A stretch of DNA of 32,307 nucleotides from Candidatus Omnitrophota bacterium. Its GTDB lineage: Bacteria; Omnitrophota; Gorgyraeia; Tantalellales; Tantalellaceae. A model generated the notes under the pieces. The model had not been told where the DNA came from. It did not search any database and worked only from the letters and a program-made list of their open reading frames with translations. The position numbers and the translations under genes are program-made. How positions within the stretch are numbered: position 1 is the stretch's first letter; each line of letters starts with the position of its first letter. Below, one piece after another: positions 7,132 through 14,145 of the stretch. The DNA is taken from NCBI GenBank assembly GCA_018813285.1, contig JAHJBY010000050.1, positions 1-32,307 of the forward strand, in the 5' to 3' direction.

Positions 7132-7146
7132 GCCGGGAAGCGGCTT
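7130..7146 (+). terminator. Weak terminator-like hairpin at the ThyX-like stop
   Basis: AAGCCG and CGGCTT pair around GGAAG, starting within the TAA stop codon. Only a short T run follows, so termination would be inefficient or this is a stability hairpin. Confidence 0.35.
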
Positions 7147-7217
7147 TCACATACCTATCGAAAGGTTGTCGTTTGGATCATGATAAGGGGCTTCCCGGTG
7201 ATCAGGGAGGAGTAAGG

Positions 7218-7316
7218 GTGAGCGGTTTTAAAGAAGCTTTGATCGAATTTTTGAAAGAAAGAATACCGGTTAACAATTACGCAGAGAATTGTTCGCGCGG
7301 GCAGGAAAAAATTTGA
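7218..7316 (+). CDS. Possible 32-residue open frame, unknown
   Basis: GTG 7218 is preceded by GGGAGGAG and opens a 32-codon frame (VSGFKEALIEFLKERIPVNN...) ending at TGA 7314-7316, which overlaps the -35 element of the next promoter. The product looks helical and matches nothing I know. The good ribosome-binding site argues for translation; the tiny size and absence of a partner argue for the remnant of a decayed gene. No function is proposed. Confidence 0.25.
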   Translation: MSGFKEALIEFLKERIPVNNYAENCSRGQEKI

Positions 7317-7341
7317 CAAAGTATATATTTTTGTGTACACT
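7313..7341 (+). promoter_or_regulatory. Toxin-antitoxin promoter with overlapping palindrome
   Basis: TTGACA at 7313-7318 and TACACT at 7336-7341 are 17 bases apart, a strong sigma-70 match. The eight-base palindrome GTGTACAC (7333-7340) covers the -10 element and is a candidate operator for autorepression by the AbrB-like antitoxin, as is usual in such systems. Confidence 0.65.
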
Positions 7342-7364
7342 TACATTAGAAGGGGGGATTGAAA

Positions 7365-7664
7365 ATGAGTGTGATTGTAAAAAAGTTATTCAAACATGGA
7401 GGTAGCTATGCGGTGGATATACCCATAGAGTTCATTAGAAACAATAGTGGCAGTGAGGTTATCATAGAGGCAACCGCTAAAAAGATAAGTATTCGTCCCA
7501 AAACGGAGTTAGACAATATTGAGTCTGATCCTATGTTTGCTGAATTCATTCAGGCATTAGCTATGGATGTAATGAAACATCCGGAAAAATTGCATGAAGC
7601 AAAAGAGGTTTGGGATGAAGAATGGGATGATCTTCTAAAAGGCATTGTCGCTGATGATGAATAA
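7365..7664 (+). CDS. AbrB/MazE-type antitoxin
   Basis: A 99-residue protein with an N-terminal swapped-hairpin (SpoVT-AbrB) DNA-binding domain, seen as KKLFKHGGSYAVDIPIEFI and EVIIEATAKKISIRP, followed by an acidic C-terminal tail that would wrap and neutralise the toxin. ATG 7365 is preferred over the upstream TTG because AGGGGGG at 7351-7357 is correctly spaced. The gene overlaps its partner, and the pairing of an AbrB-fold antitoxin with a YhaV-like toxin matches the PrlF/YhaV class. It probably represses its own promoter through the palindrome at 7333-7340. Confidence 0.85.
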   Translation: MSVIVKKLFKHGGSYAVDIPIEFIRNNSGSEVIIEATAKKISIRPKTELDNIESDPMFAEFIQALAMDVMKHPEKLHEAKEVWDEEWDDLLKGIVADDE

Positions 7665-8100
7665 TTATCTTTTAAGGTATCATGATTTTTACTATCATCG
7701 CATAGTACGATTGAAACAGCGGGTGATAGAGCTGCGGAAAAAACTTAATGATAAAGAATACGCGCAACATGAAATTGTAAAATTCGCTGCTCGTATCCGT
7801 AAAGCTGATCAAGAAATTATTCCGGAAAACCCTGATCGGCCGGAATATCGTTTGCACGGCGATCTTAAAAGATACCGGCGTTATAAGCAGGGTTTGCAGC
7901 GCTATAGAATGTTTTTCTGTTTTTCTAACCAGCCTAAAATCATTGTTTATCTCTACCTGAATGATGAAAAGCACCTGCGTAAATCCGGCGATAAAAATGA
8001 TGCCTACAAAGAATTTAAAAAACTTGTAGTCAAAAAACACTTCTCGCATAATCCCGAAGATCCTAAAATTCAAAAATGGATAACGAATTATCGCCCTTAA
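7654..8100 (+). CDS. YhaV-family mRNA-cleaving toxin
   Basis: A 148-residue protein whose C-terminal half carries the YhaV pattern: GDLKRYRRYKQGLQRYRMFF, then IIVYLYLNDEKHLRKSG, then DAYKEFKKLV. YhaV proteins are RelE-superfamily ribosome-dependent ribonucleases that block translation when free. The start is ATG 7654 or 7657, both inside the antitoxin gene (8-11 base overlap) with only a weak AAAAGG upstream, which fits coupled, lower-level synthesis of toxin. It is highly basic and AT-rich. The pair looks intact and is probably a recent acquisition. Confidence 0.85.
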   Translation: MMNNYLLRYHDFYYHRIVRLKQRVIELRKKLNDKEYAQHEIVKFAARIRKADQEIIPENPDRPEYRLHGDLKRYRRYKQGLQRYRMFFCFSNQPKIIVYLYLNDEKHLRKSGDKNDAYKEFKKLVVKKHFSHNPEDPKIQKWITNYRP

Positions 8101-8154
8101 AGATAGAAAGCGGGATAACAATACGTGAAATAAACGGGGGAGTATTACCGGTAT

Positions 8155-11007
8155 CTATACTGAAAATAATGCTGCAGAAACCACGTCCGGATCGGGGGAT
8201 TCTATCTTCTCCGGACGTTTCCAATGAATTATGGTCTTTACGATAGACCCAACCCCATCTCTACTAAGATCCTCAATGTATTTGACTATGATTATCGCCC
8301 GATTATCGGTTTCTTCCATTAAGGTATTGATAAAAAACTGGAGTAATCTATATAGCTTTGAATTTTCTAATAGGTCGTTATTAGTTATTTTTCTTGCGAG
8401 AAGCATCATAGCAAAAATATTTTTTCTATGTTTTGAACTATCGACCGTATCTTTCATGCCCTGTGTGTTTATTATCATAAAACGAACGCCGGGTGCGTTA
8501 TCAATGAGCCTTTGAATCTCGCTCTGATTATCCGGGTTTGAGAATTTTTGGGGCAATTGAACCATTACATTATGCGGGTCAAGGCCTCCGGGGTTGTCTT
8601 CGGTTCGGACGATATCGAGTATACGATTTATTGTTGTTCTCGGCCTTGCAGGCTTAATCCACTCAATGTTGAAAATGCTTCCATATTCATCCTTGATATC
8701 TGATTTCTTTTCTTCTTCATCCTTGTAAAAATCGCCGCATGTTATCAAAGTATAATTTTCCTCAAGAACAGGACGTGAAATCTCCATACCAAGTTCATGG
8801 GCAAGAGATTTTGCTTTCTCTATTGCTTTTTTCGCTAATTTATCTTTTATTATTTTTTCCAATATTTTGGGGTTCTCTGTAGCTTTTACTATTGCCATAT
8901 CATCTGACGCACTCCTATTCATTAGAAGACCTACAGCGTAATCACGTGTTAGAAGGTTTGTGTCGAGGCTGACAATAGCAACTGGATTCGGTTCAACCCT
9001 TCTTTCTTCTAATATCTGTAAAACTTCTGTTATTAAGCCTTGAATTGGCTGCGACATTGTTTCTTTTTCTATCGATTGCAGCCCTTGCCTCAACATATCT
9101 TCTAATCGAACGCCATTTACATCTGGATTATCTTCATCACTAAGCCTGTTAACCATTGAAACCATTGTTCCTCTTACAACTTCTATGCTCAATTGTCCCC
9201 TTTCCGCTCTATCAAATATCTTTTCGACCCATGCCTTAATATCTTCCGATGAGCCTGCCTCGGCAGATTTTCTCAAAGCCACTATCATCTCAAAAGGCAT
9301 CCTCGCTTCTCTTGCGACTCGATTGATATAATCAATACCGGCACCTTTCTCGCCTGAATCTACTTCATCCTTTATCCTGTCAAAATCTTCATCATTCACC
9401 CAATGTCCTGTAGGCTTTGACGTATCTAGTTCATCAGAAATCGCGGCTACTGTTTCCGCAGTAAGCTGAGTTACAACAGAAAACCCTATTAGCAGTGTAA
9501 GATGTTTTCTTCTTTCTTCAATTTTTCTCTTTGCGTCAATAACATATGGATGCACTTCCATCCTTTCTTTGTCCGTCCTTTCCGGTCTCCAGGTTCTACC
9601 ATGTGCCAATGTCGCACTTACACGTCTAGCCAAGGCTTTATCAGGAATATGCGTGGAGTCTATTTTATAGCCACCCAGCACGTATCGTACCACTTCCCTC
9701 GCATTTTCAGTTAATGCACCGCTTATAGCCGCGTTGATATCTTTATCGGTAAGCCCTTCATTTTTTACCAAAACTTTAACAATCTCTGGGGCATATTTCC
9801 CGAAATTGAGTAGCGATTTTTCTTGGGGAGTTTTCCGAAGCCAACCCATCGCGTAATCACGTGTTAGAAGGTTCTGATCTAAATCGATAACGGTAGCTTG
9901 TAATTCATTAGCTGGTCTTTCTCCTTGCTGAACTTTTTCCCAGCGCTTATCCAGAAGATTGTAGGGTATTCCATCTTTAACTTCTGTTACAGGATATCCA
10001 AATATAACACCCAATTCATGGATCAGAGACTTAATCCCCTCTTGTTGATCAGCGTTAAAATAAGCCGACACTGTAGCAGTGTCATCCTTCTCGCTTTTTG
10101 GTTCAACTTCTATCTTATGGCCTGCTATGGCATCAAATATTTCAAAATATTTTTCACTGACAAAAATATGGATTGCACTATTACTGGAATGTGAAATGTA
10201 ATTCATACTATGTTCTTTCCCGTTTTCATCCACAATTTCTACTGGTTTCATCTTTGCCTTAAGATCCGGAGTCATTTTTACCCAAAAAATTTCTCTTTTT
10301 TCTACAGGAACAAGGCCATCGAGTGTTGTTATGTTTAGCTTTAAAAGTGTTTGTAGACGGTTCAATAAACTCTCACTCCAGATTTCTCCCATGCCCTGGA
10401 CAAGATTATTTTCATGGGCATATTCCAATACGCTATCTATACCTTTTTCATGCTGGATATATCTTTCAATCGCCTTCGCATCTTCTGGTTTTTGCGTTTT
10501 TCTCCGAGGCAGGATATCCAAACCCAGTTTTTTATATTTCTTCCACTCTTTTTTAGTTAAGACTTCCAGCGGAAATCCACCGTCGTCTTTTTCCTTAGCG
10601 AAAATAACATAGTAATCTTCTGTCCTGTCCCCTTTCTTGAGCCTGCATTTAACAACGGCATACTTATCACTTATGTTTTCCATTCCTTTACCTGAGAAAA
10701 AGAAATGCATATCGGTAGGGCTATAAACGGTATTCTCAGATAATATTGTATCTCTCAATGAAGTTATGTCTATGGTGCCCGCACCATACTTCAATAAATA
10801 CGCTTGTAGAGATAGTTGTATATTGGCAATATCTTTATGCTGCGGACCCTTGAGACCACCAAATATTGAAGCTGCGGCAAGAGTATTTTGGGAAATGTTA
10901 AACCCTACAGGTTTCGCGAACGAAATAGTATTTGTACAAAAAAGGCATACAATAATTGTGGCTATGCTTTTAAATAGGATCACATGTCTTTTTTTGAACA
11001 CATTCAT
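8155..11007 (-). CDS. Large exported protein of unknown function (950 aa)
   Basis: The only clear minus-strand gene. The N-terminus is a signal peptide: basic MNVFKKRHVILFK, a hydrophobic core, then a likely cut after SFA near residue 31. The mature protein is hydrophilic and helix-rich with no family that I recognise. Two segments near residues 378 and 683 share NLLTRDYA followed by [MV]G, and the DNA for this motif is identical over 23 bases (8936-8958 and 9851-9873), so part of the protein is an internal duplication. HELG-containing helices recur (IHELGVIFGYP, LAHELGM), but no HExxH zinc motif is visible. Its style recalls the large secreted orphan proteins of Omnitrophota; the location (periplasm or beyond) is inferred. 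Confidence 0.85.
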   Translation of the reverse strand: MNVFKKRHVILFKSIATIIVCLFCTNTISFAKPVGFNISQNTLAAASIFGGLKGPQHKDIANIQLSLQAYLLKYGAGTIDITSLRDTILSENTVYSPTDMHFFFSGKGMENISDKYAVVKCRLKKGDRTEDYYVIFAKEKDDGGFPLEVLTKKEWKKYKKLGLDILPRRKTQKPEDAKAIERYIQHEKGIDSVLEYAHENNLVQGMGEIWSESLLNRLQTLLKLNITTLDGLVPVEKREIFWVKMTPDLKAKMKPVEIVDENGKEHSMNYISHSSNSAIHIFVSEKYFEIFDAIAGHKIEVEPKSEKDDTATVSAYFNADQQEGIKSLIHELGVIFGYPVTEVKDGIPYNLLDKRWEKVQQGERPANELQATVIDLDQNLLTRDYAMGWLRKTPQEKSLLNFGKYAPEIVKVLVKNEGLTDKDINAAISGALTENAREVVRYVLGGYKIDSTHIPDKALARRVSATLAHGRTWRPERTDKERMEVHPYVIDAKRKIEERRKHLTLLIGFSVVTQLTAETVAAISDELDTSKPTGHWVNDEDFDRIKDEVDSGEKGAGIDYINRVAREARMPFEMIVALRKSAEAGSSEDIKAWVEKIFDRAERGQLSIEVVRGTMVSMVNRLSDEDNPDVNGVRLEDMLRQGLQSIEKETMSQPIQGLITEVLQILEERRVEPNPVAIVSLDTNLLTRDYAVGLLMNRSASDDMAIVKATENPKILEKIIKDKLAKKAIEKAKSLAHELGMEISRPVLEENYTLITCGDFYKDEEEKKSDIKDEYGSIFNIEWIKPARPRTTINRILDIVRTEDNPGGLDPHNVMVQLPQKFSNPDNQSEIQRLIDNAPGVRFMIINTQGMKDTVDSSKHRKNIFAMMLLARKITNNDLLENSKLYRLLQFFINTLMEETDNRAIIIVKYIEDLSRDGVGSIVKTIIHWKRPEKIESPDPDVVSAALFSV
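8183..8218. other. Inverted repeat inside the 3' end of the 950-residue gene
   Basis: ACGTCCGGA (8183-8191) pairs perfectly with TCCGGACGT (8210-8218) with an 18-base loop. It lies within coding sequence about 30 bases before the stop on the minus strand. With no T tract it is not a standard terminator, but it could protect the mRNA 3' end between two convergent genes. Confidence 0.4.
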
Positions 11008-11014
11008 AACAGGT

Positions 11015-11043
11015 ATTGTACCAAAACATGTGAGTTAATTCAA
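11015..11043 (-). promoter_or_regulatory. Predicted promoter giving a near-leaderless mRNA
   Basis: Read on the minus strand, TTGAAT (11043-11038) and TACAAT (11020-11015) are separated by 17 bases. Only seven bases lie between the -10 element and the ATG at 11007, so transcription would begin at or one base before the start codon. There is no Shine-Dalgarno sequence upstream of that ATG, consistent with a leaderless message. Confidence 0.55.
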
Positions 11044-11202
11044 TAAAAAGTAAATAGATATTGTATCCTTAACACCGGCGTAATCAGAAAACTAAACAGG
11101 ATTAATAACTGCCATAGTAACAATAGGGTAACATAGTACGTTTATCAAATCAAACCCACAGGTGTCCCCGGAATTTCGTGAATATGAAAGTGTCCATAGT
11201 TC

Positions 11203-11258
11203 TTGACACTACTGAAACACTTTTTTTATAGACTTACCTCTCGATCTCTTGCTATAAT
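11203..11258 (+). promoter_or_regulatory. Promoter elements of the small exported protein gene
   Basis: TTGACA (11203-11208) and TATAGA (11227-11232) are spaced 18 bases apart. A second, perfect TATAAT at 11253-11258 is preceded by TGC, giving an extended -10 form. The ten bases TATAATAACG at 11253 recur at 11740 before the phosphoglycerate mutase gene, so both may be read by the same sigma factor in the same way. Confidence 0.5.
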
Positions 11259-11310
11259 AACGCGTAACAAACTATATAATGCTTTGATCATAACGGTCCT
11301 TGGAGGCGGG

Positions 11311-11664
11311 ATGATCAAGAAAGGCATAATAACTTTTCTGTTTGCCCTGGCATGTTTTATACCCCGCATAGCCGCCTGTGAGCCAGTCCCCGGCGTGTCT
11401 TTAGAACAAAACATTTCAACCGGAAATCTCACCGCCCCGACGGTTTTCAGCAATTTCGGAACACAAGAATTTAAAGAATTTGAGCGTTATTTCAGGATTT
11501 TAAGGGGCGATGCGGACGAAGACGCGCGTTTAATTGACACGTGCGTTAAAGCGCTTGCGAGCGGTGAGACAGATGTTTTTAAAGAAATACTTTTTGTGCC
11601 TATCAAAAAGAAAAGCATTATCAACGACAACAGGGAGCTTACGAGTACCATGGTATCAGTTTGA
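11311..11664 (+). CDS. Small exported protein, possible lipoprotein, unknown function
   Basis: A 117-residue protein starting at ATG 11311 after GGAGG (11302-11306); the frame is open further upstream, but the signal peptide and ribosome site fix this start. The N-terminus MIKKGIITFLFALACF is a signal sequence followed by RIAAC, which could be a lipobox with the cysteine near residue 23, or a signal-peptidase-I site just after it. The rest is acidic and helical (FKEFERYFRILRGDADEDAR) with no recognised domain. It stands alone between a divergent large exported protein and phosphoglycerate mutase. Function unknown. Confidence 0.6.
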   Translation: MIKKGIITFLFALACFIPRIAACEPVPGVSLEQNISTGNLTAPTVFSNFGTQEFKEFERYFRILRGDADEDARLIDTCVKALASGETDVFKEILFVPIKKKSIINDNRELTSTMVSV

Positions 11665-11739
11665 TCCTTGCCACCATTCACCATTCACGACTTGTAATAT
11701 GTTTTTTCACGGGTAAACTAAAAATATCTTGAGATCCTG

Positions 11740-11745
11740 TATAAT
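11740..11745 (+). promoter_or_regulatory. -10 element upstream of phosphoglycerate mutase
   Basis: A perfect TATAAT at 11740-11745 lies 20 bases before ATG 11766. No convincing -35 hexamer is correctly spaced. The leader would be only about 13 bases, with GGAGACAG serving as ribosome-binding site. Confidence 0.4.
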
Positions 11746-11765
11746 AACGGCCGGAGACAGGTATT

Positions 11766-12518
11766 ATGAACAAACTGATCTTACTGAGGCACGGTGAAAG
11801 CGAGTGGAACAAAGAGAACAGGTTCACCGGATGGACCGATGTGGATCTTTCTTGTAAGGGGATCGATGAAGCCCGGAAAGCCGGTCTTATCCTTAAAAAA
11901 AAAGGTTTTACCTTCGATATCGCGTTCACTTCGGTGCTTATAAGGGCCACACGTACGTTAGAGATAGTTTTGGACAGAATGGACCTGGCGAAAATACCTG
12001 CCCGGCGTTCATGGCGGTTAAACGAGAAGCATTATGGCGCGTTACAGGGATCCAATAAAAAAGACACTGTTCTGAAATACGGGGAAAAGCAGGTTCTGCT
12101 TTGGAGAAGAAGTTATGACGTTGCGCCTCCGCCGCTTGACAAGTCGGACGCGAGATATCCAGGAAACGATCCAAAATACAAAGATCTTGATGAATCTGAA
12201 TTGCCGTTAACCGAATGTTTGAAAGACACCGTTGAACGGTATATGCCCTATTGGCACGATGTTATAAGCCGAGAGGTCGCATCCGGAAGAAAAGTCCTTA
12301 TAGCCGCCCATGGCAATAGTTTAAGGGCCCTGGTGAAACATCTTGACAATGTATCTGATGAAGACATAGTGGATCTCGACATTCCCACAGGTGTGCCGCT
12401 TGTTTATGAATTTGATGACAATATGCATCCTGTTAAACATTACTATCTGGGTGATCCTGACGCGGTTAAAAAAGCTATGGATGATGTAGCGTCGCAGGGT
12501 AAGACAGACAAACAATGA
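11766..12518 (+). CDS. gpmA: 2,3-bisphosphoglycerate-dependent phosphoglycerate mutase
   Basis: Interconverts 3- and 2-phosphoglycerate in glycolysis and gluconeogenesis, in the cytoplasm. The 250-residue length is normal for the dPGM branch. The phospho-acceptor motif [12 protein letters not shown] has catalytic H9; [23 protein letters not shown] (general acid Glu) and the second histidine motif [10 protein letters not shown] follow in the expected order. The bulky insert between residues 110 and 150 (APPPLDKSD...) is typical of true mutases rather than broad phosphatases. ATG 11766 follows GGAGACAG. With phosphofructokinase and citrate synthase in the same window, it supports sugar catabolism. 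Confidence 0.95.
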   Translation: MNKLILLRHGESEWNKENRFTGWTDVDLSCKGIDEARKAGLILKKKGFTFDIAFTSVLIRATRTLEIVLDRMDLAKIPARRSWRLNEKHYGALQGSNKKDTVLKYGEKQVLLWRRSYDVAPPPLDKSDARYPGNDPKYKDLDESELPLTECLKDTVERYMPYWHDVISREVASGRKVLIAAHGNSLRALVKHLDNVSDEDIVDLDIPTGVPLVYEFDDNMHPVKHYYLGDPDAVKKAMDDVASQGKTDKQ

Positions 12519-12536
12519 TTCAACAAGGATCGGAAA

Positions 12537-12590
12537 ATGTCAAAAGAAAAGATACTGATAGTTGAATGTATAGGAATTTCAATGTTTTGA
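12537..12590 (+). pseudogene. Truncated response-regulator start
   Basis: ATG 12537, preceded by AAGGATCGG, begins MSKEKILIVE, the near-universal opening of CheY-like receiver domains (normally continuing DDE). The frame then reads CIGISMF and stops at 12588-12590. No receiver sequence follows; instead the 99-base palindromic element begins at the same point. This looks like the 5' stump of a lost response-regulator gene. The match is only ten residues, so chance similarity is possible. Confidence 0.4.
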
Positions 12591-12688
12591 GATTCTTCGT
12601 CCTTCGGACTCCCCTCGACTTCGCTCGGGACAAGCAGAATGACAGACTTACACGCCGTCATTCTGAGGAGCAGCGCGACGAAGAATCT
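12590..12688. repeat. 99-base palindromic element (MITE/REP-like)
   Basis: Terminal inverted repeats AGATTCTTCGTC (12590-12601) and GACGAAGAATCT (12677-12688) are perfect over 12 bases. An internal pair, CAGAATGAC (12635-12643) and GTCATTCTG (12657-12665), forms a second stem. No coding capacity. Sequences of this AGATTCTTCG/GTCATTCTGAG type occur as dispersed intergenic repeats in many environmental bacterial genomes; I am recalling this, not citing a search. Confidence 0.8.
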
Positions 12689-12730
12689 AATTCAATTTGA
12701 AGGTATTTTTACTGTTAAGGAGGAACCTCA

Positions 12731-14107
12731 ATGTCTAAAAAAATTATATGTACGGTATTGGTGGTGATTTTTAACATATTTTGCGTCAACAGCGTCGCGT
12801 TTGGCGATGAACTGACGGATCTAAAAAAACAAATAGTGGAAATGCAGCGGCAAATGGGCGAGGCGGCCAGGCAGATGAAGTTGATGCGGAAAAAGATCGA
12901 AGAAATGGAGTTACGGAAAGTCGCGGAAGTTCCGAGTGAAACTCCGGCGCAGCCGGCAAAACCGGCAGGCGATGACCTGCGCGTATACTGGAAAAACGGA
13001 CTTCATTTTAAGAGCTTAGATGACAAGTTCAATTTGAGAATAGGAGGCAGGTTCTTTCTGGATACCGCGCGGATGTGGGAGCAGGCTGCCGTGAAAGACG
13101 CATTCGGCGATCTTAATGCCGACGTTGAAGTTAGAAGGCTGCGGGTTTATTTAAGCGGAGACATTTATGAAGATTACATTTACAAGTTACAGGTGGATTT
13201 TGCGGGCGGAAATGCCGCGCTTCGAGACGCGTACATCGGTATGAAAAATATTCCATATTTTGGACAGGTGAGGGTAGGGCAGTTTACCGAGTCCATAAGC
13301 ATCGAAAATCTGACCAGCAGCAACTACATAACTTTTATGGAAAGAGACATGCCGGAGGAAATACTGTGTCCGCATCGTAACGATGGTATCGAGTTTAGTA
13401 CCACTTTGTTTGATGACAGAGCCACATTGAGTGCCGGCGCGTTTCTTGACGCCGATGGTTATGGACTGGTAACTTCTCATGAGCCCAATTTCACGGGACG
13501 GTTTACGATATTGCCGTGGTATGAGGAAGACGGCGCAAAACTTCTACATCTTGGGGCGGCGTATAGTTTCAGGAATGCCAAAGAAGCACATTATGCCGGT
13601 AACCCCGAGGCGCATTTGGCGCCCGATTTTGTTGATACAGGTGTCATCCCCGTCGATCATGTTAACCTCATAGGCCTTGAAGCGGTGCTGATACATGGCC
13701 CCTTTTCTGTGCAGGGGGAATTTCTTGAATCCATCGTAGACCAGAGAGACGGGCCGTCCAGTACTCATTTTGAAGGGGCTTATGTACAGGTAAGTTATTT
13801 TCTGACGGGTGAACACAGGAACTACCGGACCAATGGGGAGGTTAAGGCGGTATTTGGCGGTATAACACCAAAGAGGGATTTCTCGGTAAAAGGCTGGGCG
13901 CCCGGGGCGTGGGAAGTGGCTACCCGATATTCCTATCTGGATCTTAATGACGACAACATAAAAGGGGGGATACTGTCGGACGTGACTCTTGGTGTCAACT
14001 GGTATCTTAATCCGAATATGCGCATAATGATGAATTACGTACACGCGCACGCGAACGGCAAAGGGAATGCTGATATCGGTATGATGCGGTTCCAGATAAA
14101 TTATTAA
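12731..14107 (+). CDS. Porin_O/P family outer-membrane porin (phosphate-selective type)
   Basis: A 458-residue outer-membrane protein. The signal peptide MSKKIICTVLVVIFNIF... is probably cut after VAFG. A short coiled coil follows (DLKKQIVEMQRQMGEAARQM and onward, about residues 28-65), then a Pro/Ala linker, then a beta-barrel of alternating strands beginning NLRIGGRFFLDTA. VRRLRVYLSGDIYEDYIYK and AYIGMKNIPYFGQVRVGQF are the most family-specific parts of OprO/OprP-like porins, and the final residues MMRFQINY end in an aromatic as barrels do. Substrate selectivity cannot be read directly. It has a strong AAGGAGG site and is followed 38 bases later by an exported phosphatase. Confidence 0.88.
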   Translation: MSKKIICTVLVVIFNIFCVNSVAFGDELTDLKKQIVEMQRQMGEAARQMKLMRKKIEEMELRKVAEVPSETPAQPAKPAGDDLRVYWKNGLHFKSLDDKFNLRIGGRFFLDTARMWEQAAVKDAFGDLNADVEVRRLRVYLSGDIYEDYIYKLQVDFAGGNAALRDAYIGMKNIPYFGQVRVGQFTESISIENLTSSNYITFMERDMPEEILCPHRNDGIEFSTTLFDDRATLSAGAFLDADGYGLVTSHEPNFTGRFTILPWYEEDGAKLLHLGAAYSFRNAKEAHYAGNPEAHLAPDFVDTGVIPVDHVNLIGLEAVLIHGPFSVQGEFLESIVDQRDGPSSTHFEGAYVQVSYFLTGEHRNYRTNGEVKAVFGGITPKRDFSVKGWAPGAWEVATRYSYLDLNDDNIKGGILSDVTLGVNWYLNPNMRIMMNYVHAHANGKGNADIGMMRFQINY

Positions 14108-14145
14108 CGCGGATTTGCGAACGAAGATAAAAAGGAGGATGTGTT

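Larger units (their letters stand above)
11008..11310. other. Divergent intergenic region (about 300 bases)
   Basis: No supported gene lies here. It holds the minus-strand promoter of the 950-residue gene, then about 150 bases in which I see nothing definite, then plus-strand promoter elements for the small exported protein: TTGACA at 11203-11208 with TATAGA at 11227-11232, and TATAAT at 11253-11258. Confidence 0.6.

Noticed and set aside
8155-11007. Zinc protease assignment for the 950-residue protein based on HELG motifs
   Set aside because: Both HELG segments lack the second histidine of HExxH and no downstream ligand pattern is visible.
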